Part shown: positions 39,295 to 47,216 of the stretch, in pieces
Position numbering within the stretch: position 1 is the stretch's first letter
Layout: every line of letters begins with the position of its first letter
Assembly: GCA_910577665.1 (NCBI GenBank)
Contig: CAJTOJ010000030.1
Coordinates: forward strand, 1-48,387
Origin: an uncultured Acetatifactor sp.
GTDB taxonomy: Bacteria; Bacillota; Clostridia; Lachnospirales; Lachnospiraceae
Reading direction: 5' to 3'
DNA length: 48,387 nt
Position numbers and translations under genes: made by a program
The notes under the pieces: model-generated
What the model saw: the letters and a program-made list of their open reading frames with translations, nothing else
What the model was told of the DNA's origin: nothing
Databases searched by the model: none

Positions 39295-40317
39295 ATGGAA
39301 AAACAAGAAAAGCCAAAAGTAAAAAACGAACATTATGTTCCGCAATGCTATTTGAATATATTTGCGAACAAAATGGGAAAAGAGTATAAATTCTTTATTT
39401 TTGATAAATATAAAAATGAAGTTCGCTCTGGAAATGTGGCTGATTATGCATCTGAGCATTACTTTTATGATGTAAATTTTGATAAGCTTTTTGAGATGGA
39501 AAAGGCAGAGAATCCTGATTGTGAGATTTCTATGAGGCAGGAACAATATGCTAATAAAGTCGATGAGCAGTATTTGGAGCATTTTTTTAGCAAATATGTC
39601 GAGGGCGTATTGTTTAAGGCAGTGTCTCGTATTCAGACAACATTTTTGTTGTCAAATCCTAAAACACTATATGAGATAAGGGTTTTTCCTGATGAACAGA
39701 TGGAACAGATTGCGACATATTTAATGTTTCAAATATTAAGGACGAAAGAAGAACGTAAACTTTATAATAATTTAGAAGAAAAAGAGGCCAAGGTGCTGGC
39801 AAGTTTTATGGGGACAATCCAAGGCATAGACAATCTTGCTGATAAAGTAGAGGTAGTTTGGAAAAGTAAAGAACATAAAAGACTTCTACATTTTCAAATG
39901 CTTATGGACAAAGAGTTGCAGGATGCAGCTTTTGCTGCAATGATGAATATGATATGGATAGTTGGAGTCAATCAGACTGATATGCCTTTTTATACAAGTG
40001 ATACAGCAGCAATAAGAAAAGGTTATGAAGGCGTTAGTGGATTTGCGTGTAGGGGGCTTGAGATAACATTTCCAATTACACCAAAGTTAGTGCTGATTTT
40101 GAGAGAGCCAGAGTATTTTCATAAGGATGTTCATTTACATAATAGATTTTTTCGGTTATCTCAATCCCACGTTGAATATATTAATGAATTGCAAGTGACT
40201 CGTTCTTACAGATATACTTTTTGCAATGAAAATAATTTTAGTCTGGCTAAGAATCTGATTCGTAAATATCCAGATTTGCAGAATATAGATTATGATAGGG
40301 TTTCGACAACCGGGTAA
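39295..40317 (+). CDS. DUF4238-family protein, probably acquired
   Basis: The 340-residue product opens KNEHYVPQCYLNIFANK, the hallmark of DUF4238 (HYVPxxYLxxF), followed by YKFFIFDKYKNEVRSGNVADYASEHYFYD. A central helical region and a second conserved-looking stretch (FYTSDTAAIRKGY, LEITFPITPKLVLILRE) complete the family's usual length. No membrane segment is present. Base and codon use is strikingly AT-rich (TTT, AAA, ATA, AAT dominate) compared with the GC-rich codons on both sides, a sign of horizontal gain. DUF4238 has no established biochemical role that I can cite. Genes of this kind often occur singly in accessory islands, so a defence or toxin role is possible but unproven. Confidence 0.85.
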   Translation: MEKQEKPKVKNEHYVPQCYLNIFANKMGKEYKFFIFDKYKNEVRSGNVADYASEHYFYDVNFDKLFEMEKAENPDCEISMRQEQYANKVDEQYLEHFFSKYVEGVLFKAVSRIQTTFLLSNPKTLYEIRVFPDEQMEQIATYLMFQILRTKEERKLYNNLEEKEAKVLASFMGTIQGIDNLADKVEVVWKSKEHKRLLHFQMLMDKELQDAAFAAMMNMIWIVGVNQTDMPFYTSDTAAIRKGYEGVSGFACRGLEITFPITPKLVLILREPEYFHKDVHLHNRFFRLSQSHVEYINELQVTRSYRYTFCNENNFSLAKNLIRKYPDLQNIDYDRVSTTG

Positions 40318-40355
40318 AATTGCAATACTAAAAAATAATAAGGGGGGGTATAGAA

Positions 40356-40793
40356 ATGGGCTACAGCTTTTATGGGTGGGAACAGGCAGATATCACTGCA
40401 TCAGATGGGATGTACAAAGGGATCGGGACTCCACGCGACCTCTATGATGCACTCTCCGGGATATGGTGTGCAGATACCTGTGCGCCCCGGATGCGGGCAC
40501 AGTGGACCAGGGAGAATCAGACACTGGGTCAGTGCTCCATCACGGCATTCCTGGCCCAGGATATCTTCGGGGGAAAGGTATATGGGATCCTTAGGCCGGA
40601 CGGGAATTACCACTGCTACAATGTGGTGGGAGACTGCGTGTTCGATCTCACAAGTGAGCAGTTTGGTGATGAAATCCTGGATTATACCAAGAACCCGGAA
40701 CAGTTCCGGGAGGTTCACTTTGCCAGGGAAGAGAAACGCCTGCGGTACGAATATCTGAAGGAGAAGCTGCGGTCCTGTGGGGAAGGTGCATAA
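40356..40793 (+). CDS. YunG-like small protein
   Basis: A 145-residue soluble protein. The core TLGQCSITAFLAQDIFGGKVYGI, then GNYHCYNVVGDCVFDLTSEQFGDE, resembles the YunG family and, more loosely, the papain/transglutaminase-like pattern of a Cys followed by His and Asp (here QC, HCYN and DLTSEQF). An enzyme is thinkable but not shown. RBS GGGGGGG lies 8 nt upstream. The stop codon directly abuts the ATG of the next gene, so the two are coupled. Base composition returns to the genome norm, marking the right edge of the AT-rich island. Confidence 0.75.
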   Translation: MGYSFYGWEQADITASDGMYKGIGTPRDLYDALSGIWCADTCAPRMRAQWTRENQTLGQCSITAFLAQDIFGGKVYGILRPDGNYHCYNVVGDCVFDLTSEQFGDEILDYTKNPEQFREVHFAREEKRLRYEYLKEKLRSCGEGA

Positions 40794-41171
40794 ATGACCA
40801 GAGAAGAAATATTTATATGGTGCAAAAGACAGTATGGCACAGAGCCGGATTATCCCTGGCTGGATTGTAATGCAGTTCTAAGGCACAGGGATACCAGGAA
40901 ATGGTATGGACTGGTGATGGAAGTGGCGCGGGATAAACTGGGTCTGCCCGGGGAGGGAACCATACAGGTAATGAATGTGAAGTGTGATTCCCTGCTGATC
41001 GGTTCCCTGCGGGAAAAGCCAGGTTTCCTGCCTGCATACCATATGAACAAGGAGAACTGGATCACCATCCTGCTGGATGGCGGTGTACCGGAGGAAGAGA
41101 TAAAGAGTCTGCTGGATATGAGTTATCTAATGACAGGGAAGCAGCCGAAAAATAAAAAATCTCCTTCTTGA
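40794..41171 (+). CDS. MmcQ/YjbR-family protein
   Basis: The 125-residue product matches the MmcQ/YjbR family: a small CyaY-like fold with W-Y-G-L (KWYGLVMEVARDKLGL), MNVKCDSLLIGSLREKPGFLPAYHMNKENWITILLDG and the terminal LLDMSYLMT. These proteins are annotated as DNA-binding by fold, but their role is unsettled. It begins directly after the YunG-like gene. Its stop codon lies inside the -35 box of the promoter for the pheST leader. Confidence 0.88.
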   Translation: MTREEIFIWCKRQYGTEPDYPWLDCNAVLRHRDTRKWYGLVMEVARDKLGLPGEGTIQVMNVKCDSLLIGSLREKPGFLPAYHMNKENWITILLDGGVPEEEIKSLLDMSYLMTGKQPKNKKSPS

Positions 41172-41196
41172 CTTCTCTCTGGATTTCCGTTATAAT
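41168..41196 (+). promoter_or_regulatory. pheST promoter overlapping the upstream stop codon
   Basis: TTGACT (41168-41173), 17-nt spacer, perfect TATAAT (41191-41196). The TGA stop at 41169-41171 of the MmcQ-like gene is part of the -35 box. Confidence 0.8.
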
Positions 41197-41202
41197 TTGG
41201 CC

Positions 41203-41449
41203 AACTGAGAAGGTGTGTAAGTAATCTGCAGGAGCGGCTCCCAGAGAGACATATGACCGGTGAGAGTGTGTCAGCCGTCTGTAAGGTGAATTTCAGCACC
41301 GGAGTGTCCCGTGCAAACCGCACTGCGGGGGAAACGGGTGTAGCTGCCGCATTAAGGCAGGCAGAGTGCAGATATTGCAAAGTATCTGAACATGGGTGGT
41401 ACCGCGGAAGAATTCGTCCCATAGCACGGTTTGTGCTATGGGATTTTTT
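41203..41449 (+). ncRNA. T-box leader, phenylalanine-specific
   Basis: The canonical T-box TGGGTGGTACCGCGG is at 41393-41407. A terminator follows: CCCATAGCAC (41418-41427), loop, GTGCTATGGG (41433-41442), T6. In stem I the specifier loop reads GAATTTCAGC, giving the Phe codon TTC at 41292-41294 followed by the usual A. Uncharged tRNA-Phe should pair with the specifier and the T-box bulge and favour antitermination, raising pheST expression. The specifier agrees with the downstream genes. Confidence 0.93.
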
Positions 41450-41533
41450 GCGTGGGGCTGCCAGTAGACTTGCAGGACAGGGCGCCAGAAGGGGAATGTC
41501 TTGCGTGAAATCTAGAGAAAGCAGGAGAAACTT

Positions 41534-42580
41534 ATGTGGGAAAATGGTGTATTATCAGACAAACTTGCCGCCCTCAAAGGGAAGATGGAGGAAGAACTGG
41601 GCGCCCTGGCAAATTCCAGGGAACTGTATGAGTTCAAGAATGTCTACCTGGAGGGTAAGAAGAGCAGGATCAGCGAGCTGATGAAGGAGATGCGCTCCCT
41701 GGCCCCGGAGGAGCGGGCCGGTTTCGGCAAATCCGTGAACGAACTGAAGGAATGGGCCTTCGGCAGGTTCCAGGCCATGGAAGAGAAGATGAGGCGTCTG
41801 GAACTGGAGAGAAGGTATGAGCGGGAGAAGATTGACCTGTCCATTCCGGCAGCTCCGGCCAGGATCGGGAATCTGCACCCGGTAACACTGGTGGTCAACC
41901 AGCTGGTGGATATTTTTGCAGGTATGGGATTCGAGATTTACGAAGGCAGGGAGATTGAGACAGACTATTACAATTTCACGGCACTGAATACCCCGGCAGA
42001 TCATCCGGCCAGGGATATGCAGGATACTTTCTATCTGTCCCCGGAATTCCTGCTGCGCACCCAGACCTCTGCAGGGCAGATCCATGTGATGGAGAAGAGA
42101 AAACCGCCCATCAAGATCCTGTCTCCGGGCCGGGTGTTCCGGTCAGATGATGATGCCACCCATTCTCCCATGTTCAGCCAGATGGAAGGTCTGGTGGTGG
42201 ACAGGGGAATCACCCTGGGGGATCTGAAGGGGATGCTGGATGTGTTCGTGCAGAAGGTGTATGGGGAAGGTATTACCACACGCCTGCGTCCATCTTATTT
42301 CCCGTTCACGGAGCCTTCTGTGGAGGTGGACTGCAGTTGTTTTGCCTGTGGAGGAAAAGGCTGCAGTCTCTGTAAGGGAACGGGCTGGATCGAGATCCTG
42401 GGCGCCGGGGTGGTGAACAAGAAGGTACTGGAGAACTGTGGGATCGACTCGGAGGAGTACAGCGGTTTTGCGTTCGGCATCGGCCTGGAACGTACGGCTA
42501 TGCTGAAGTACGGGATCAACAACATTAAGCTGCTGTTTGGGTCTGACCTGCGCGTGCTGGGGCAGATCAACGAGAAATAG
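41534..42580 (+). CDS. pheS: Phenylalanyl-tRNA synthetase alpha subunit
   Basis: PheS carries the class II active site of the heterotetrameric synthetase. The 348-residue protein has an N-terminal coiled coil (tRNA-binding arm, about 1-85), then motif 1 near GMGFEIYEGREIETDYYNF, motif 2 (ILSPGRVFRSDDDATHSPMFSQMEGL), the FPFTEPSVEVD segment and motif 3 (GFAFGIGLERTAMLKYGI). A Cys-rich insert, CSCFACGGKGCSLC, precedes motif 3, as in many Firmicutes enzymes, and may hold zinc. AGGAG lies 7-8 nt before ATG. It is governed by the T-box upstream and coupled to pheT 21 nt downstream. Confidence 0.96.
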   Translation: MWENGVLSDKLAALKGKMEEELGALANSRELYEFKNVYLEGKKSRISELMKEMRSLAPEERAGFGKSVNELKEWAFGRFQAMEEKMRRLELERRYEREKIDLSIPAAPARIGNLHPVTLVVNQLVDIFAGMGFEIYEGREIETDYYNFTALNTPADHPARDMQDTFYLSPEFLLRTQTSAGQIHVMEKRKPPIKILSPGRVFRSDDDATHSPMFSQMEGLVVDRGITLGDLKGMLDVFVQKVYGEGITTRLRPSYFPFTEPSVEVDCSCFACGGKGCSLCKGTGWIEILGAGVVNKKVLENCGIDSEEYSGFAFGIGLERTAMLKYGINNIKLLFGSDLRVLGQINEK

Positions 42581-42601
42581 GAAGATGAGGGAGGTGCAGG
42601 T

Positions 42602-45046
42602 ATGATAGTGCCATTAAGCTGGTTAAAAGAGTATGTGGAGATAGATGTGACGCCAGAGGAACTGGAGAAGAAGCTGTTTGATGCCGGTTTCGAGGTGGAG
42701 GAGATGTATGAGCTGGGAAGAGATGTCAGCAATATTGTGGTGGGGTATGTAGAGAACTGTGAGCCAGTGCCGGATACCCATCTCCACGTGTGCCAGGTAA
42801 ATGCAGGAGAGTATGGCACCGTGCAGGTTTGTTGCGGGGCAGACAATGTGCATACAGGGGGCAGGTTTCCCCTGGCCCTGGTGGGAGCTACCGTATATGC
42901 CACGGCAAAGGACCATAAGACAGTAGAGGGCACAGCCACCATCAAAAAGGGCAAGCTGCGGGGCTATGAGTCGGAGGGTATGCTCTGCTCCGGTGTGGAG
43001 CTGGGGCTGACGGAGGATCTGTATCCAGGGGCAGGCTACAATGGACTTCTGGTGCTGCCAGAGGATGCGCAGCCAGGTGCGGATGTGAAGAAGCTGACAG
43101 GACTGGATGACTGGATATTTGACATATCATTAACGGCAAACCGACCGGACTGCCAGTCCATCCTGGGGATTGCCAGGGAAGTGGCAGCCATGCTGGGCAA
43201 AGAGCTGAAGATGCCTGCCCTGGATTATACAGAGACAGAAGTGGTAAAAGAAGGCTTCCGGGTTTCCGTGGACGCCCCGGATCTGTGTCCCCGGTATATC
43301 GCCCATTATGTGCACGATGTGGCAATCGCTCCTTCCCCGGCCTGGATGCGGCGGCGTCTGGCCCTGGTGGGCATCAATGCCATCTCCAACATTGTGGATA
43401 TCACCAACTATGTACTGCGGGAGATCGGGCAGCCCATGCATGCTTTCGATGGCTCTTACCTGGAGGGCAATGAGATACAGGTGAGAAGAGCCAGGGAAGG
43501 GGAGAAGATCGTGACCCTGGACGGACAGGAATATGAGATGAATCCGTTCAATCTGGTGATCTGCGATGGCGTGAAGCCTGTGGCTCTGGCAGGTATCATG
43601 GGAGGGCTGAATTCCGAGATCCGTGATACTACCCAGGCTGTCATGTTCGAGGCGGCCAGGTTTGCACGGGACAGTGTGCGCAGGACTGCCCGCAGCCTGG
43701 GGAAATCATCGGATTCCTCCCTTAGGTTTGAGAAGGGTGTGGACGAATATTCTACGGTACTGGGGATGAAGCGGGCATTGCATCTGGTTCAGGAACTGGG
43801 ATGCGGTAAGGTATCGTCCACCCACATAGATCAGAACACAGGTAATTCCCTGGCTCCCAGGCCAATGAAGGTAAGCATCAGCAAGGTAAATGGTGTGCTG
43901 GGCATCCAGGTTCCGGAGGAAGAGATCTGCCGCATCATGAAGAATCTGGATTTCCATCCGGTGATAGAGGGGGATGAACTGTCCCTGGAGATTCCGGCTT
44001 ACCGGGAAGACCTGCTGCCAGAGGGGGAAGGGGATGTGGAACGGTATCCGGATATAGCGGAGGAAGTGATCCGCATGTACGGTTACGACCACATCGTGCC
44101 CACCTTTATGCCCACGGCCCAGGTGACAACAGGGGGATACAATGCATATCAGAAGGGTGTACTGGCCTTGAAGCGGATCTTGTGCAGTGCAGGTGCCTAT
44201 GAGTGCATGCACTATTCCTTCTTCTCACGGGCAGACCTGGATCTGCTGAGGCTGCCCCAGGAGGCCGAAGAGAGAAGAGCCATTGAGATTATGAATCCCA
44301 TCAATCAGGACTACCTGTTGATGCGCACCACACTGGCGGCTTCCATGCTGAACGCCATTGCCAGGAATGAGAAACAGGGCACTCTGGAGGGTAGACTTTT
44401 TGAGGTGGCAAAGGTATTTGTACCCAGGTTCCTGCCGCTCGCAGAGTATCCCAAGGAGCACGACAGGCTCTGCGTAGGCGCTTTTGGGGCAGCGGAGTCC
44501 TTCTATACCATGAAAGCCATCGCCAATACCATTGCATACAGCCTGGGTATCCAGTTTGTATACAGTCAGACCAGGAAGCCGTTTTTGCATCCTTATCAGG
44601 CAGTGACCGTTTCCTGTGAGGGAGTAGAACTGGGGTACTTTGGCAAAGTGGCATATGACATCCAGGACGAACTGAATATGCGCACCAGCGCTTTCCTGAT
44701 GGAGCTTGATATGGAAAAGCTTTCGGTGTGGTTTGACAAAAAGAGGACTTTCACACCTCTGTCAAAATATGCCAGTGAGAAGCGGGATCTGGCATTTGTG
44801 ATGGACAAAGGAATTACTTTTGGCCAGGTGGAGGCCTGTATCCGCAAGGCGAACAAATATGTGGGGCAGATTGATCTGTTTGATGTCTATGAGGGCGGAC
44901 AGATCCCGGAGGGGAAGAAGAGCATGGCGTATACTGTGACTTTTGAACCGAAGGAGGAAGCTTTCGACAGCGAGGCCATCCAGAAATTTGTGGATAAGAT
45001 ATGCAGGGTCTTGAAGAATGAACTGGACATTGATTTAAGAAGCTGA
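42602..45046 (+). CDS. pheT: Phenylalanyl-tRNA synthetase beta subunit
   Basis: The 814-residue subunit completes the enzyme. Domains in order: an N-terminal B1 part, an EMAP/tRNA-binding OB domain (about 40-155, VCCGADNVHTGGRFPLALVGA), B3/B4 editing domain (about 210-390, with GIMGGLNSEI), B5 (about 400-490), a catalytically inactive class II-like core, and the C-terminal FDX-ACB domain (about 720-814, LSKYASEKRDLAFVMDKG) that grips tRNA. This is the long bacterial form. A good SD (GGAGG) lies 7 nt upstream. Confidence 0.96.
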   Translation: MIVPLSWLKEYVEIDVTPEELEKKLFDAGFEVEEMYELGRDVSNIVVGYVENCEPVPDTHLHVCQVNAGEYGTVQVCCGADNVHTGGRFPLALVGATVYATAKDHKTVEGTATIKKGKLRGYESEGMLCSGVELGLTEDLYPGAGYNGLLVLPEDAQPGADVKKLTGLDDWIFDISLTANRPDCQSILGIAREVAAMLGKELKMPALDYTETEVVKEGFRVSVDAPDLCPRYIAHYVHDVAIAPSPAWMRRRLALVGINAISNIVDITNYVLREIGQPMHAFDGSYLEGNEIQVRRAREGEKIVTLDGQEYEMNPFNLVICDGVKPVALAGIMGGLNSEIRDTTQAVMFEAARFARDSVRRTARSLGKSSDSSLRFEKGVDEYSTVLGMKRALHLVQELGCGKVSSTHIDQNTGNSLAPRPMKVSISKVNGVLGIQVPEEEICRIMKNLDFHPVIEGDELSLEIPAYREDLLPEGEGDVERYPDIAEEVIRMYGYDHIVPTFMPTAQVTTGGYNAYQKGVLALKRILCSAGAYECMHYSFFSRADLDLLRLPQEAEERRAIEIMNPINQDYLLMRTTLAASMLNAIARNEKQGTLEGRLFEVAKVFVPRFLPLAEYPKEHDRLCVGAFGAAESFYTMKAIANTIAYSLGIQFVYSQTRKPFLHPYQAVTVSCEGVELGYFGKVAYDIQDELNMRTSAFLMELDMEKLSVWFDKKRTFTPLSKYASEKRDLAFVMDKGITFGQVEACIRKANKYVGQIDLFDVYEGGQIPEGKKSMAYTVTFEPKEEAFDSEAIQKFVDKICRVLKNELDIDLRS

Positions 45047-45069
45047 CTGGAAGAGGAGTTGGAGTAAGC

Positions 45070-45975
45070 ATGTTTCGCTTAGAGGATATCTTGAGACGGG
45101 CGGCGGAGGCAGGGGCCAGTGATGTACACCTGTCTGCCGGATCAGAACCAAGGATGCGGGTAAATGGCATCCTGGTTCCTCTGCCAGGTGAAAAGCTGAC
45201 GGCGGGGGATACGAACAGTATTGTATACAGCATTATGAATGAAAGCCAGCACAACAGTTTTGAAGAGCAGGGGGCGTACAATCTGGCCTACACCATAGAA
45301 GGACAGAGCCGGTACCGTGTCCATGTCTACAAACGTCTGGGGACGGCGGCTTTGGTCTTCCGCCTGATTCCTGCACAGATTCCAGGGTTGCAGGATCTGG
45401 GACTTCCGGGATCCGTGCAGGAACTGTGTGGTCTTTCCAGGGGACTGGTGCTGGTGACTGGTCCTATGGGAAGCGGCAGATCCACTACCCTGGCATCCCT
45501 GGTAAAGCATGTGGGTCACAGCCGCAGCGCACATATCATTACACTGGAAGAACCGGTGGAATTCCTCTATCCTGCCGGTCTGTCCCTGGTTGACCAGCGG
45601 GATGTGGGAACAGATTCCCTGGGATATGCCAGAGCCTTGAAGGCGGCCCTGCGGGAGGATCCGGATGTGATCCTGGTGGGAGATCTGCCAGATCCGGAGA
45701 CAGTGCTTGGAGCCATCATGGCAGCGGAGGCCGGGTGCCTGGTACTGTCTGCCCTGCATGTGGCAGAACCGGCGGGAGCCGTGGAATATCTGGCAGGTCT
45801 CTTCCCGGTCTACGGGCAGATGGAGATACGTAGAAGACTGGCAGGGGTGCTGGAAGGAATCCTGGCCCAGAGGCTGTTGCCTGGAGCAGAGGGGCAGGGC
45901 AGGAGAGCAGAGTTTGAGCTACTGCGGATGGATGCCATAGTTCGCAGGCGGATCCAGGAGGGACAGCCCCTGTAG
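45070..45975 (+). CDS. PilT-like ATPase with altered nucleotide motifs
   Basis: A 301-residue member of the PilT/GspE secretion-ATPase family. The N-terminal PAS-like domain starts ASDVHLSAGSEPRMRVNG, typical of PilT (the pilus-retraction motor). The expected Walker A GPTGSGKST reads GPMGSGRST (131-139), with Arg137 in place of the phosphate-binding Lys. The Walker B region reads VILVGDLPD instead of VILVGEMRD, so the catalytic Glu is Asp (about 205), and the His box TLHT is SALHV. The C terminus stops early, after RRRIQEGQPL. Overall fold motifs are kept (ITLEEPVEF, LAQRLLPGAEG). It may be a weak or inactive ATPase with a regulatory role. No pilus gene is adjacent. Confidence 0.85.
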   Translation: MFRLEDILRRAAEAGASDVHLSAGSEPRMRVNGILVPLPGEKLTAGDTNSIVYSIMNESQHNSFEEQGAYNLAYTIEGQSRYRVHVYKRLGTAALVFRLIPAQIPGLQDLGLPGSVQELCGLSRGLVLVTGPMGSGRSTTLASLVKHVGHSRSAHIITLEEPVEFLYPAGLSLVDQRDVGTDSLGYARALKAALREDPDVILVGDLPDPETVLGAIMAAEAGCLVLSALHVAEPAGAVEYLAGLFPVYGQMEIRRRLAGVLEGILAQRLLPGAEGQGRRAEFELLRMDAIVRRRIQEGQPL

Positions 45976-46041
45976 GAAGTACAGAGGCTGTCTGGAGGGG
46001 GACGTCAGTAAAAAGGATGTATTGGCAGCAAAAAACGCTTC

Positions 46042-47052
46042 CTACAATGCCAGGTCTATGGTACCACCTGCATCTGATGCCACACCGCCAGCTTCGGCCA
46101 CAGCAGTAACAGCGGCATCTGTCAGTGCCATATCCCCGGAGACAATATCAATGGAAGCGGAAGTGATGCTGCCTGAGTCTGTAAACACGGCATCCGGGGC
46201 CACAAAAGCTGTGGCCTGCTGGGATGCCTGTTCCATCTGGGATTCCATATAGCTGTCAGCCACATCTTTGCGTTCTTTGGCTTTACGGACTTTCCGGCGC
46301 AGGGACAGTTCCCGGCGGATTTCCATCTGGAGACGGAGCTTCCGTGCTTTTTTTGCAATATCTGCCTTTTTCTCCATCTGGGCTTCTTTCTGAAGCTTCC
46401 GGATCTTGCTTTTGGCTTTTCCCATGACCTTTTTGATCTTGCGGGCACTGTTTTTTGCTGTATTGCCATCAGAGCTGCTGAACTTGAGATGGCGGAGCTT
46501 ATAGGAGAGCATCACACAGATACCCCGCAGGGAAGCTTCGTTTTCCGCATTGGCGATGGCAATCAGATCTGAGGTGCCGTCATAGGTTTTCTTTGTGTTG
46601 ATCCGGTCAAAGGCTCTCCGCAGGGAGTTGGAATCCTGCGTGGAAGAGGGATAAGCTTTTGCTTCCTGCTGGGAAGGGCTTTTCAAGTATTCGGGTATGT
46701 TTTTGTCATTCTGTCCGGGAAGAGAGGAAGCAGTCCTGGCACCAGTCGTGGCATGGGAACCAGCGGTTGCCTGGGGAGGGGTCTGTCTAAGTCCGGCCTG
46801 TGTATTCTGGGATGTCTGCCCGGAGTTCTGTCTGAGTCCGGCCTGTGCATTCTGGGATGTCTGCCCGGAGTTCTGTCTGAGTCCGGTCTGTGCATTCTGG
46901 GATGTCTGCCCGGAGTTCTGTCTGAGTCCGGCCTGCTGTTGCATATAAGTCCGGGTATGTGGTGTCTGCTTGCCCGGATGGATGCCATATTGCATCTGGG
47001 TATGCGCGCTACCTGTGTTCCCGGGCCTTCCTGTCTGGTCTGAGAGTTTCAT
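46042..47052 (-). CDS. Basic repeat-containing protein of unknown function
   Basis: This 336-residue product has three parts. The N-terminal third is polar, with three near-identical 15-residue units of the type AGLRQNSGQTSQNAQ (about 40-85), encoded by a 45-bp tandem repeat. The middle (about 145-280) begins LRRAFDRINTKKTYDGTSDLIAIANAENEASLRGICVMLSYKLRHL, then becomes a Lys/Arg-rich helix (KKVMGKAKSKIRKLQKEAQMEKKADIAKKARKLRLQ). The tail is Ala/Val/Asp-rich and uncharged. No signal or membrane segment is seen. The chosen ATG at 47052 has AGAGG 6 nt upstream; a longer frame reaches 47280 but would overlap aroA. The function is unknown; a structural, nucleic-acid- or spore-associated role is conceivable. 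Confidence 0.65.
   Translation of the reverse strand: MKLSDQTGRPGNTGSAHTQMQYGIHPGKQTPHTRTYMQQQAGLRQNSGQTSQNAQTGLRQNSGQTSQNAQAGLRQNSGQTSQNTQAGLRQTPPQATAGSHATTGARTASSLPGQNDKNIPEYLKSPSQQEAKAYPSSTQDSNSLRRAFDRINTKKTYDGTSDLIAIANAENEASLRGICVMLSYKLRHLKFSSSDGNTAKNSARKIKKVMGKAKSKIRKLQKEAQMEKKADIAKKARKLRLQMEIRRELSLRRKVRKAKERKDVADSYMESQMEQASQQATAFVAPDAVFTDSGSITSASIDIVSGDMALTDAAVTAVAEAGGVASDAGGTIDLAL
46791..46936. repeat. 45-bp tandem repeat, three copies plus part of a fourth
   Basis: Units at 46791-46835, 46836-46880 and 46881-46925 differ by only one or two bases; about 11 bases of a fourth follow. They encode the 15-residue repeat of the basic protein. Such near-identity points to recent expansion, and the copy number may vary between strains. 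Confidence 0.9.
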
Positions 47053-47216
47053 AGGGGCCTCTTTTCTGCCGCGTCCCTGCGGCGCTACAACTGTCATCCT
47101 TGTAATGTGCCACGGTTTGTGTCCTGTGAAAAGAGAGATAGATGTTCTTTTCCTTACCCTATATATCGGTGGCGGGTCTGCTTTTTTGAACCGTCCAGAC
47201 ATGGGAAAAGTATCTT

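Noticed and set aside
46791..46936. CRISPR array
   Set aside because: The 45-bp units are directly adjacent without unique spacers and encode an in-frame protein repeat; no cas gene is present.
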